Part shown: piece by piece, positions 30,673-38,877 of the stretch
Layout of the letters: each line of letters begins with the position of its first letter
Numbering within the stretch: the first letter of the stretch is position 1
NCBI GenBank assembly: GCA_964434735.1
Contig: CAYSWK010000007.1
Span: forward strand, 1 to 50,942
From: CAYSWK01 sp964434735
Lineage (GTDB): Archaea; Micrarchaeota; Micrarchaeia; Anstonellales; Bilamarchaeaceae
Reading direction: 5' to 3'
DNA length: 50,942 bases
Notes under the pieces: model-generated
Told to the model about the DNA's origin: nothing
The model's input: the letters and a program-made list of their open reading frames with translations, nothing else
Databases searched by the model: none
Position numbers and translations under genes: made by a program

Positions 30673-32097
30673 CTAAATAATATCTCCGGGCTCATATTTA
30701 GCTTCCTTTGCGTATTTTGAGAAGAGTTTTGATGCCTTTTTGCTTACTTCCTGGATTTGGAACTTAGCATTGCCTATGAAGTGCTCCTGATCTTCAAGAA
30801 GGGCTTCAATTTGTTTTTGAGAAATCTTGGCCGATTTGAATACAGGGTCTGCCGCAAGTTTTTCTGCCAGTTGCGGAGATTTTCCTTCTCGCATGCTGAG
30901 GGCTTCCTGAACTGCATATTTTTTGATTATTTCATGGGCCTCTTCACGGCCGATTCCTGCCTTTACGGCCACCATAAGGATTTCGGTGGTTGCAAGGAAT
31001 TGCGCGTAACGTTCAAACTCCTTTTGAATAACTTGCGGGTATGGGCCCATCTGATTAAGGACTGTAAGCGTTGTTTCGCAGATACCATCTATTACATAAA
31101 ACGTATCGGGAAGAATTACTCTTCGCACTACCGAACAGGAAACATCCCCTTCCTCCCATTGGTTTCCTGAAAGGCGTGAAATGCCATCAGCATACATTTT
31201 AACAAGCTCAGAAAATCCACCAATCCGTTCGGAACTACGCGTATTCATCTTATGAGGCATAGCACTTGATCCTACTTGGCCTTTTGAGAACCCCTCAGTC
31301 ATCAATTCATACCCGGCCATAAGGCGCATTCCTATTGCAAAATTGGCACAAGCACTTGCAAGGGCAGCAAGCTTTGAAACTAAGGCATAATCAAGTGAAC
31401 GCGGGTACACTTGCCCAGTTGAATCAAGGACGCGGGAAAAACCAAGAGATTTGGCAACCTCCTCTTCCAATTTTTGGACTTTTTTACGGTCCCCAAGGAG
31501 AGTGAGCATATCAAACTGAGTACCTACGGGACCTTTAATGCCACGTAAAGGATATTCCTCAATAAAACGGTCAAAGTCTTCCAAATGAATAAGCAATTCT
31601 TCCGCCCACATGGAAAACCTTCTTCCAAGCAAGGTTGGTTGAGCAGGCTGGTGATGGGTTCGTGCAGTCAAAACGATATGTGAATACTCATTTGATTTGT
31701 CAAGAAGATGCTTAAGGATTGAAACCATTTTGCCACGGATAATTTTTGAAGCGCGAAGAATCTGCAGTTGCTCAACGTTATCGGTTAAGTCGCGGCTGGT
31801 CATTCCCTTGTGAATGTGTTCTTCAGTTTTGGCAACTTCAACAAAGGATTCTATTTTTGCCTTAATATCGTGTTTTCTAACCTTTTCTATTTGCGCGATT
31901 CGTTCAAGGTCGATTTTTCCTTTTGAGGATTCATACGCATCAATAGCAGATTTAGGAATAGGGATACCCAAACGTGCTTGGGATTTCATGACAGCTATCC
32001 AGAGTTCACGCTCAAGAAGAATTTTGTTTTGTTCTGAGAAAAGAGTATTTATTTCAAGAGTGGCGTATCTTTGAGACAAAATGTTGTAATTCGTCAT
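30673..32097 (-). CDS. purB: Adenylosuccinate lyase
   Basis: This 474-residue enzyme releases fumarate from SAICAR and from adenylosuccinate in purine synthesis. It belongs to the fumarase/aspartase superfamily: the signature loop is GSSAMPHKMNTRSSE (about residues 275-289) with the catalytic Ser, TARTHHQPAQPTLLG (about 143-157) holds the general acid His, and GMTSRDLTDN is near residue 98. Length is normal. It lies 36 bp downstream of mscL on the same strand and may be the last gene of a uvrB-mscL-purB transcript. Confidence 0.95.
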   Translation of the reverse strand: MTNYNILSQRYATLEINTLFSEQNKILLERELWIAVMKSQARLGIPIPKSAIDAYESSKGKIDLERIAQIEKVRKHDIKAKIESFVEVAKTEEHIHKGMTSRDLTDNVEQLQILRASKIIRGKMVSILKHLLDKSNEYSHIVLTARTHHQPAQPTLLGRRFSMWAEELLIHLEDFDRFIEEYPLRGIKGPVGTQFDMLTLLGDRKKVQKLEEEVAKSLGFSRVLDSTGQVYPRSLDYALVSKLAALASACANFAIGMRLMAGYELMTEGFSKGQVGSSAMPHKMNTRSSERIGGFSELVKMYADGISRLSGNQWEEGDVSCSVVRRVILPDTFYVIDGICETTLTVLNQMGPYPQVIQKEFERYAQFLATTEILMVAVKAGIGREEAHEIIKKYAVQEALSMREGKSPQLAEKLAADPVFKSAKISQKQIEALLEDQEHFIGNAKFQIQEVSKKASKLFSKYAKEAKYEPGDII

Positions 32098-32133
32098 ATA
32101 AAAAATGGGTAAAAGAGAATTAAAAGCTTGTGC

Positions 32134-32439
32134 CTAACGCTTAGCAGTTGCGTCTTCCTTCATAACAAATTTCACAATGAAGAAAACTACTGCTGCGACT
32201 ATGACAAAATCGATCAATGCGCCTGCAAAATCCCCTATAAGAAGCTTGACTGGCCCAAGTTCAAGGACGGCTTTTCTCCAATCCCCTCCGGGAATTAAGA
32301 CCGCGACGAGTGGCATCACCACGTCATTAACAAATGCGGTGACAAGCTTGGTCGATGCGGCACCAATAATGAATGCAACGGCTAATCCAACTACTTGGTA
32401 TTTCTTCAAAAATTCAAGGAATTCATTTACAAAGGACAT
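32134..32439 (-). CDS. mscL: Large-conductance mechanosensitive channel MscL
   Basis: This 101-residue protein has the MscL layout: an amphipathic N-terminus (FVNEFLEFLKKYQVVGLAVAFIIGAASTKLVTAFVNDVVMPLVA, first membrane helix), a short periplasmic-side loop and a second helix (ALIDFVIVAAVVFFIVKF). It opens on osmotic down-shock. It is shorter than the bacterial protein, mainly in the C-terminal bundle. ATG 32439 is preferred to a TTG at 32463. It lies 30 bp downstream of uvrB. Confidence 0.92.
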   Translation of the reverse strand: MSFVNEFLEFLKKYQVVGLAVAFIIGAASTKLVTAFVNDVVMPLVAVLIPGGDWRKAVLELGPVKLLIGDFAGALIDFVIVAAVVFFIVKFVMKEDATAKR

Positions 32440-32469
32440 AGTAATCAATGGAATAATTAACAAAAAAGA

Positions 32470-34422
32470 TTATAATTGCGCACGTAACTCTGCAGCCTCA
32501 TCACGAAGGCGGATGGCGTCCTCAAATTGCATATTCTCAGCCGCAACACGCATCGCGGTTTCAAGCTCGATTATTTTTGATTTAAGTTCCCCTTTTGAAA
32601 GCTTAACTTTTGATTTTGGTTTATGACGAACTTCATCAAGCTCGATTTCCTCATCTAAAATGACGTGAGCAATCGTTTTAACGATAGTTTGAGGGGTGAT
32701 GCCGTGCTTTTTGTTGTATTCCATTTGTTTAGCGCGACGATCTTTGGTGATCTTGACCGCCCCTTTGATCGAATCAGTCATTTTATCGGCATAAAGAATA
32801 ACGCGCCCATCGACATTACGAGCGGCACGGCCCATAGTTTGAATCAATGCACGTTCATTACGCAAAAACCCTTCCTTATCAGCATCCAAAATAAGTACTA
32901 AACCAACTTCAGGCAAGTCAAGGCCTTCACGCAAAAGATTAACACCAACAAGGCAATCGAACACCCCTAAACGCAATTGTCGAATGATTTTATTGCGTTC
33001 AAGAGAATCAATTTCTGAATGCAAATATTTCGCCTTAACATCTTGTTCGGTAAGAAAACGAGACAACTCTTCAGACATTTTTTTGGTCAATGTAGTAACA
33101 AGAATCCGCTGTTTTTTTGAAACGGCCGCTTTGATCTCTTTTATTGCATCATCAACCTGTCCTGTGAGGGACCGAACCTCAACTTCAGGGTCAAGCAACC
33201 CCGTGGGTCGAATTATCTGCTCAACAACTTGACCAGAATTCTTCAATTCATAATCGGCAGGAGTTGCGGAAACACAAATGACGTGATTAAAATATTGTGA
33301 CGTTTCCTCGAATTTCAAAGGCCTATTGTCAAGGGCACTTGGAAGGCGAAACCCATAATCGACAAGCGTACGTTTTCGAGAACGGTCGCCTTTGTACATC
33401 CCGTGCAGTTGAGGGATCGTAACATGGGACTCATCAATCACTAAAATAAAATCGGACGGAAAATAATCCAAAAGGCAATAGGGAGGCTCGCCTTCCTTTC
33501 TTCCTTCAAAATGACGAGAATAGTTTTCAATTCCCGTACAGTAACCGACATTCTTGATCATTTCAAGGTCATACATGGTTCGTTGTTTCAACCGATGCGC
33601 TTCAAGCATGCCAAGTTTGGGAAGTTGAAGCTCAAGCTCCTCTTTAATTGAATCCAATGCCTGCTTAGTTTCATCGTCACTGACCATATAATGCTTGGCA
33701 GGATAAATAAGAAGCGAATCATGGGAAACGAGTTGAGTATAATTAAGATGGTCAAGTGTTGAAATGGATTCGATCTCATCGCCAAAGAACTCCACACGTA
33801 CGATGTCCTCTTCGTAACCAGGAATGACGTCGACGATGTCCCCCCGAACCCGGAAAGTTCCTGGCTCAAGCGCAGTATCGTTTCGAGTATACTGAAGCTC
33901 AACAAGTTTTGAAAGAAACTCCTCGCGTCCCATGGTTTTTCCTTTTGAAAGAAGAATACTGAATTTTTTAAAATTTTCAGGGGAGCCCAAGCCATAGATG
34001 CACGAAACGCTTGCAACAATGATAACGTCCTGGCGGGACATAAGCGAGGCAGTTGCGCGAAGGCGAAGACGTTCTATTTTTTCATTCACTGATGCGTCTT
34101 TCTCAATGTAAGTATCTGATGCGGGCAGATAACTTTCCGGCTGGTAATAATCATAATAAGAGATAAAAAATTCGACGCGGTTTTTAGGAAACAACTCCTT
34201 AAATTCCAAAAAAAGCTGGGCGGCAAGTGTTTTGTTATGAGCAAGGATAAGTGCAGGCCGCTTAAGTGCAGCAATAACTTGAGCAATAGTAAATGTTTTC
34301 CCAGACCCTGTAATTCCAAGAAGGGTCTGCATGTTATGCTTTGAAAATCCAGAAATAAGCTTGGATATTGCCTCCGGCTGGGAACCCTTAGGCTTCTTGT
34401 CTGAAACAAGCTCAAAATCCAT
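32470..34422 (-). CDS. uvrB: UvrABC excinuclease subunit B
   Basis: This helicase-like protein hands damaged DNA from UvrA to UvrC. Present are the N-terminal GSQPEAI motif, Walker A GITGSGKT, the beta-hairpin region (YYDYYQPESYLP), DESHVT, motifs V/VI (REGLDLPEVGLV; QTMGRAARN) and the C-terminal UVR helices that bind UvrC (AENMQFEDAIRLRDEAAELR). An in-frame ATG at 34461 would give 663 residues, but MDFELVSDKKPKGSQPEAI is the usual family N-terminus and 34422 is 26 nt from the TATA element at 34445-34450, so the 650-residue form is preferred. Confidence 0.96.
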   Translation of the reverse strand: MDFELVSDKKPKGSQPEAISKLISGFSKHNMQTLLGITGSGKTFTIAQVIAALKRPALILAHNKTLAAQLFLEFKELFPKNRVEFFISYYDYYQPESYLPASDTYIEKDASVNEKIERLRLRATASLMSRQDVIIVASVSCIYGLGSPENFKKFSILLSKGKTMGREEFLSKLVELQYTRNDTALEPGTFRVRGDIVDVIPGYEEDIVRVEFFGDEIESISTLDHLNYTQLVSHDSLLIYPAKHYMVSDDETKQALDSIKEELELQLPKLGMLEAHRLKQRTMYDLEMIKNVGYCTGIENYSRHFEGRKEGEPPYCLLDYFPSDFILVIDESHVTIPQLHGMYKGDRSRKRTLVDYGFRLPSALDNRPLKFEETSQYFNHVICVSATPADYELKNSGQVVEQIIRPTGLLDPEVEVRSLTGQVDDAIKEIKAAVSKKQRILVTTLTKKMSEELSRFLTEQDVKAKYLHSEIDSLERNKIIRQLRLGVFDCLVGVNLLREGLDLPEVGLVLILDADKEGFLRNERALIQTMGRAARNVDGRVILYADKMTDSIKGAVKITKDRRAKQMEYNKKHGITPQTIVKTIAHVILDEEIELDEVRHKPKSKVKLSKGELKSKIIELETAMRVAAENMQFEDAIRLRDEAAELRAQL

Positions 34423-34444
34423 AGGGGATATGGTAATCACTTGG

Positions 34445-34450
34445 TTTAAA
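34445..34450. promoter_or_regulatory. Central TATA element between uvrB (34422) and PrsW-like gene (34474)
   Basis: TTTAAA is symmetric and is centred 25.5 nt from the uvrB ATG and 26.5 nt from the GTG of the divergent gene. It could direct both leaderless messages. Confidence 0.5.
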
Positions 34451-34473
34451 AAAGAAGACATCGATGAGTTAGT

Positions 34474-35445
34474 GTGGATTCAGTACTCATTTCACTGGTC
34501 TTTCTTGCAATATGTATGCTTTTGATACTGGCTAGCATCCTCATTTTTTGGATTTTTTCCAAAAACCAAAAACACAAGGAAGCATTTAAGGGAGAATATT
34601 CTTTAGACAGCCTGGTTATACCTTTCCATAAAGGGTGGGGAATTCAAAATTTGTATTTAATTGTACTTTCTCCGTATTCCTGGTTAATTCAAATAATCGG
34701 AATAATACTGCTTGGAGCATTATACTTTATTCCAACAACAGTCAATTCAAACGCACCGATTGAGGAAATAGTTATAACCTTCTTTGCTTCGGGGGCAACA
34801 GCATTTGCATTTTCCTTTTTTTATTGCGCACTCGTATGGTTTTTTGATGCAAAGGAACGAGAACCGTTACGATTTGTTATTTCCCTTTTCCTCTGGGGCA
34901 CAACTGCGGGAATCATCGCAAGCATAGCCAACAGCCTCCTAAGTCTTGAAGCGGGATTTGCAGTATTTGTAGTTGTTTCATTTGCGCCGTTCATTGAAGA
35001 GGCGCTTAAAGGAATAGGGCTGGTCTTTTTGCAATTCCACCACGAGTGGAACGGAAAACTAGATGGGATTGTTTTTGGGTTTATGGTAGGAATGGGTTTT
35101 GCGTTTGTTGAAAATTGGGGATATTTCGCAAATTATGGGTCGGGTCAAAAAGAAATTATGGACTGGATAATCATTATTATCCTTCGAACGTTCACAACAG
35201 GAATAATTCATGGGATCCTTGCAAGCACAACAGGATTTATAATAGGGTACGCGAAAAAAACAAAAAAACACCCTTTGAAAAGCCTTATCGCGTTCCTGCC
35301 TGCTGCGACCATACATACCTTATACAACACGATTGCATTCACATTTTCTGGATTTGAACTGATTCTTGGAATATGCGCGATCGTTTTAATGTGTATAATC
35401 ATATTTGCGACAGTTTATAAAAAAAATGAAGAAGAAGGGACCTAA
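34474..35445 (+). CDS. PrsW-family intramembrane metalloprotease
   Basis: This 323-residue protein has about eight membrane helices. PrsW motifs are in order: DAKEREPLRFV (about residue 126), APFIEEALKG with the catalytic EE pair (about 172-181), GIVFGFMVGMGFAFVENWGY (about 198-217), HGILAS (about 248) and HTLYN (about 285). Family members cleave membrane-bound anti-sigma factors in bacteria; the archaeal substrates are unknown. It starts with GTG at a leaderless position relative to the TATA element at 34445-34450. The 3' end overlaps the converging DEAD-box gene by 4 bp. Confidence 0.88.
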   Translation: MDSVLISLVFLAICMLLILASILIFWIFSKNQKHKEAFKGEYSLDSLVIPFHKGWGIQNLYLIVLSPYSWLIQIIGIILLGALYFIPTTVNSNAPIEEIVITFFASGATAFAFSFFYCALVWFFDAKEREPLRFVISLFLWGTTAGIIASIANSLLSLEAGFAVFVVVSFAPFIEEALKGIGLVFLQFHHEWNGKLDGIVFGFMVGMGFAFVENWGYFANYGSGQKEIMDWIIIIILRTFTTGIIHGILASTTGFIIGYAKKTKKHPLKSLIAFLPAATIHTLYNTIAFTFSGFELILGICAIVLMCIIIFATVYKKNEEEGT

Positions 35446-36695
35446 TAGCTTGATGGTCGTGATTTCCTAAAATGGCCGCGGTTTGAGGGTTTACGGCTTC
35501 GCGTATTGTTCTTGTGGCTTGAATGGTAATTGCCCCCTGCGCTTCTACTTTCAGACCCATAACCGCCATGTGAAGGGCGAGATTGCCCTCCGCCAAAGTT
35601 GTACGACCTATCCGAAGAATTTCTTCGTGAAAGATGAGGGCGTCCCCCTTGCCTTGGTTGGAAATCCGTTTGCTTAAACGTAATTGCTTTTCCTGATTTA
35701 CCCATACGTCCCGTTCTTCCGATACGGTGAGTATGTGTGGCTGCATCAATTGCTTCATCATAGTTTATGATGTGAGAAATATCATCAACGTGAAGCCCAC
35801 GTGATGCCACGTCTGTCGCTACAAGAACCTGGAAAACCCCCTCACGGAACTGACGCATAACGTGTTCACGGCGATTCTGAGTGAGATCCCCGTGAAGGCA
35901 ATTTGAACGAATATGTGCGCGTGCCAACTTTTCATTAAGCCAGTCTGCAGAACGCTTTGTTGCAACAAAAATGATTGCGCGTGTGAGTGCAGGATCCTTA
36001 AGTAGTGAAAGAAGTTTTGAGAATTTCTCTGCACGGGGCAATTCGTGTGTTTCTTCTTCAATAGTAGGTGCACGCTCCTCTTCGCCAACTTCAATAGTTA
36101 TAGGGTTTCGCATAAAACTTGTCGAAATTGCCCGAACATCTGAATTGATGGTTGCCGAAAAAAGAAGAATGAGTCTGTCTTTTGAGACGTGCTCAAGCAC
36201 CGTGTAAATGTCCTCTCTAAAACCCATGTCAAGCATACGGTCTGCTTCATCAAGCACAACGTGAGTAAATTCTGAAAGATCAAGCGTTTTACGGTTGAAA
36301 TGGTCAAGAAGCCTTCCAGGAGTTGCTACGATGATGTCAAAACCCCGTGAAATAAGGCGGATCTGTGAACCGATGTCTTGGCCTCCATAGAAAGCGTAAA
36401 TTTTAAGGCCGGTGCCTTCTGAAATCCTATGGATTTCCTTTCCAATCTGAAGTGCAAGCTCACGAGTTGGCGCAAGAATAAGCGCTTTTCCATCAGGGTG
36501 CCTCAAAAGAGATTCGATGAGGGAAATACCAAATGCTGCGGTTTTTCCAGAACCGGTTTGGCTACGAACAATAACCTCTTTTCCTGCTATGATTTCGGGA
36601 ATTGTCTTTTCCTGAACTTCTGTCGGGTTTAAGTACCCCATTCGTTTCAATGTTTCAATTGTCCTTTTACTTATATTTAGGTCTGCAAATTCCAT
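35442..36695 (-). CDS. DEAD-box RNA helicase with RG-rich tail
   Basis: This 417-residue ATP-dependent RNA helicase has the Q motif (FADLNISKRTIETLKRMGYLNPTEVQ), Walker A SQTGSGKT, PTRELALQ, DEAD (VVLDEADRML), SAT, and motif VI HRIGRTGR. The last 75 residues are Ser/Arg/Gly-rich (GGRPHLSRRNSSDRSYNFGGG), a flexible RNA-binding tail as in cold-shock helicases. AGAGGAATTAA before the ATG is a ribosome binding site, and the leader appears long (see 36696-36891), which is uncommon for genes in this window. Confidence 0.95.
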   Translation of the reverse strand: MEFADLNISKRTIETLKRMGYLNPTEVQEKTIPEIIAGKEVIVRSQTGSGKTAAFGISLIESLLRHPDGKALILAPTRELALQIGKEIHRISEGTGLKIYAFYGGQDIGSQIRLISRGFDIIVATPGRLLDHFNRKTLDLSEFTHVVLDEADRMLDMGFREDIYTVLEHVSKDRLILLFSATINSDVRAISTSFMRNPITIEVGEEERAPTIEEETHELPRAEKFSKLLSLLKDPALTRAIIFVATKRSADWLNEKLARAHIRSNCLHGDLTQNRREHVMRQFREGVFQVLVATDVASRGLHVDDISHIINYDEAIDAATHTHRIGRTGRMGKSGKAITFKQTDFQPRQGGRPHLSRRNSSDRSYNFGGGQSRPSHGGYGSESRSAGGNYHSSHKNNTRSRKPSNRGHFRKSRPSSY

Positions 36696-36891
36696 TTAAT
36701 TCCTCTAAGGTTGGAGACTCTACAAGCAGGTACTACTGCCTAGTGACAATCACAAATATGCGTAGAATGAGCTAAAAGATAAATATTACTTCAAGCTCCC
36801 AAAGAGTAAAGACTCCAATTATAAGATAATATGGATCAATGGGAATATTTAAATGTATCGGAAGGTGGGAAAACGAGCTTCTTGCAACAAA
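36696..36891 (-). other. Long 5' leader/promoter region of the DEAD-box helicase gene
   Basis: No ORF is supported here. On the minus strand the best TATA-like words (GTAATATTTATC near 36785, and TTATAATT near 36822) are 90-130 nt upstream of the ATG, so the message should have a long leader. A small GCAG/CTGC hairpin (about 36727-36741) lies in it. The sequence upstream of 36840 also contains ATTTAAAT, which may serve the same gene. Confidence 0.4.
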
Positions 36892-37479
36892 TTACTGCTG
36901 TGCCCACGCAGGAACATCATATCTTTTTTGGCCGTTTTGAAGGTACCATGCATACAAAATGCCAATGATAAGGCCGCCCAAGTGGCCTGCCGAGGCAATG
37001 CCGCTTGAAGTATTGAATGCACCTACAAATTCAAGCACGAACCAAAGCACGGCAGCGTGCTGAATTTTTATGGGGAAGAAATAAATGTAAACCATAAGGT
37101 TAGGGAAAAATACTGCACATGCACCCAAGATGCCGAAAATAGCGCCGCTTGCACCTAATGCAGGAATATCAGGAATAATTCCTAAAACCCAGGTAAGCCA
37201 ATAAAGAACGCTACCTGCAATCCCTGCAAGAATGAAAAGGGAAAGATATTGGACAATTGATAATCTTCGTTCAAGAATAGTGCCGAACATAAAAAGGGAA
37301 AAACAATTGAATGCGATATGGCTGATGCCCCCGTGTAAAAAAACGCTCGTAATAAGAAGCCAGGGTTGACTGGAAACCAAAGAAGGTTCAAGATAAAATG
37401 CTTCGGTAAACCCTGGAATAGCAAGCTGGATGATAAAGAAAATAATCAAAATAAAAATAAGGGAAAGAGTAATGCGCAT
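36892..37479 (-). CDS. Rhomboid-family intramembrane serine protease
   Basis: This protein of about 195 residues has six membrane helices. The catalytic serine is in GASGAIFG (about residue 116) and the catalytic histidine in the last helix in SAGHLGGLIIG (about residue 167); HGGISHIAFN near residue 55 is the conserved oxyanion/loop segment. It cleaves membrane proteins within the bilayer. ATG 37479 (MRITLSLIFI) is preferred to 37503, which would overlap the upstream lipoprotein gene. The two genes are separated by 14 bp and probably co-transcribed, so the Cys-rich surface protein could be a substrate; this is only inference. Confidence 0.9.
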   Translation of the reverse strand: MRITLSLIFILIIFFIIQLAIPGFTEAFYLEPSLVSSQPWLLITSVFLHGGISHIAFNCFSLFMFGTILERRLSIVQYLSLFILAGIAGSVLYWLTWVLGIIPDIPALGASGAIFGILGACAVFFPNLMVYIYFFPIKIQHAAVLWFVLEFVGAFNTSSGIASAGHLGGLIIGILYAWYLQNGQKRYDVPAWAQQ

Positions 37480-37493
37480 AGTATTACACCGCA

Positions 37494-38369
37494 TTACCTG
37501 CAAACGTGGGTACGCTCATCACACACTTCGCCTGCAACACAGTCGGAATCAACGGAGCATTTACCAAGTTGTGCCTTGCATGAATGAGAGGTGCCATCAC
37601 AAAACTCCCATGAGCTGCAGTCAAGGTTGCTTGAACAGAAACCAAGTTTTGCAGTACATATGTGGTTCTTTTTCGTATTGCAGTATTCCCATGCTGAACA
37701 CTCATTGTCCGTATCACAGAAACCTTGGGCGGCAACACAACGATTGTTTGAGGAATCGCAATACTGCCACTTTCCACAATTAACATCGTTGTTGCAGAAG
37801 CCTGCCTTTGGAACGCAATCATGAATTTCCTCCTTCTTTGAGGATCCGCATGTTTGCCAGTTTTGACAATCTGCTTGGGAATTACACTTGTTGGGGAGCG
37901 TCACGCACGAATGTCTTTGCGTATCGCAGCTTTCCCAACCATCGCAATCCGAATCGGAATTGCAAAGGCCTGGTTTTGAAACACATTTATGATTCTGGGG
38001 GCTGCACAATTCAAATGCAAGATCGCATTCCTCGTTTGAGGTACAGAATCCTTCACCTGCAACACATTGACGATTTTCAACGTCACATACTTGCCACGAA
38101 GCACAGGCTGCATCATACTCGCACCTGTTTGGTTTGTAAGTACAAAGGTGTGTTTTTTGGTCGCAATCCATCAAGGTATTATTGCACTGTTCGGATTTCT
38201 CACAATAACCTGGCTTTAGTTGACAGGTGCTCGTTTCCTCGCTACAAAATTGAGTGGGCTTGCACTGTGAATCTGAAGTACATGTTTTTGGTGAGTCTGA
38301 ACCTAGACATCCAAATATGACAAAAAGCCCGGCTATGAGGGCAATAATCAAAAGCCTGCGAGTATTCAT
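37494..38369 (-). CDS. Lipoprotein with ten Cys-rich repeats
   Basis: This 291-residue protein starts with a signal peptide and lipobox (IAGLFVIFGCLGS, Cys near 21), so it is a lipid-anchored surface protein. The mature part is ten repeats of about 26 residues of the form C-x4-D-C-x2-W-x2-C-D-x5-C-x4-G-x-C (e.g. CNSDSDCDGWESCDTQRHSC), resembling small disulfide-rich EB/EGF-like modules. With about 40 cysteines it should be heavily disulfide-bonded. ATG 38369 is chosen over 38462; a TATA-like GTATTTTA lies at 38397-38404. Function is unknown; adhesion or cell-cell contact is possible. Confidence 0.75.
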   Translation of the reverse strand: MNTRRLLIIALIAGLFVIFGCLGSDSPKTCTSDSQCKPTQFCSEETSTCQLKPGYCEKSEQCNNTLMDCDQKTHLCTYKPNRCEYDAACASWQVCDVENRQCVAGEGFCTSNEECDLAFELCSPQNHKCVSKPGLCNSDSDCDGWESCDTQRHSCVTLPNKCNSQADCQNWQTCGSSKKEEIHDCVPKAGFCNNDVNCGKWQYCDSSNNRCVAAQGFCDTDNECSAWEYCNTKKNHICTAKLGFCSSNLDCSSWEFCDGTSHSCKAQLGKCSVDSDCVAGEVCDERTHVCR

Positions 38370-38505
38370 AATGATCGTCTCAATGTTGATGCAAAAGTAT
38401 TTTAAGGCATACGAATTGTGCGGAATCGAAAAAGAATAAGTTTCAGGAGTTACCCAAAACACAGAACTGACTGCTAGAAACCGAAAACGATAAACGGATC
38501 AGACT

Positions 38506-38717
38506 AAGCCTCCGACGACCGAATAATCCAACATTATTGTTGCTTGAGGCAACAATATGCATATTGTTCGTCGCAACGAACAATCATGGGGATTACGAGG
38601 GACTTGCCTCGTAAGGCAAGTAGGAGGCTGAACCGCAGCGAAGCCTCCGACGATCGAGCACACAACGTGTGCGAGAGAATTGTGCGAAGCACAATGAGGA
38701 GGCTGAAACGAAGTGGA
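38506..38717 (-). repeat. Hairpin island downstream of tRNA-Thr(GGT), with two copies of the tRNA 3' end
   Basis: AAGCCTCCGACGA (reverse complement of the tRNA's last 12 nt plus one base) recurs at 38506-38518 and 38641-38653, besides the tRNA's own copy at 38717-38729. Between them are perfect hairpins: 38698-38724 (GGAGGCT/AGCCTCC, using the tRNA end itself), 38679-38695 (ATTGTGC, loop GAA), 38658-38672 (GCACAC, loop AAC), 38623-38648 (GGAGGCT/AGCCTCC), 38602-38621 (ACTTGCCT, loop CGTA), 38563-38584 (ATTGTTCG, loop TCGCAA), 38551-38568 (18-bp palindrome AACAATATGCATATTGTT) and 38535-38557 (9-bp stem TATTGTTGC). No ORF is supported. The distance from the tRNA copy to the first repeat copy is 76 bp. 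Confidence 0.8.
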
Positions 38718-38789
38718 AGCCTCCGACGAGAATTGAACTCGCTGCCTTTCCCTTACCAAGGGAACGCTCTACCGGTGAGCTACAGAGGC
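38718..38789 (-). tRNA. tRNA-Thr (anticodon GGT)
   Basis: A 72-nt cloverleaf: acceptor GCCTCTG/CGGAGGC (one U-G pair), D arm GCTC/GAGC, anticodon arm TTCCC-TTGGTAA-GGGAA with anticodon GGT, T arm GCGAG-TTCAATT-CTCGT. No CCA is encoded and there is no intron. The 3' end is followed by the hairpin island at 38506-38717, and the 3' half of its acceptor stem can pair with downstream DNA copies. Confidence 0.95.
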
Positions 38790-38877
38790 ACAATACTATC
38801 TCTAAACACAAGATAATGATTGATGAGTGTGAATCATTAAAAAGCTTGCCAAGACTAAACATCATTCGTGTGGTTGT

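Noticed and set aside
37480..37497. Another copy of the TAATAC element before the rhomboid gene
   Set aside because: The similar string includes the stop codon and last codons of the lipoprotein gene and matches less well, so chance is likely.
38506..38789. CRISPR array
   Set aside because: The repeats are only 13 bp, three in number, unevenly spaced, and derive from the tRNA end; no cas genes are nearby.
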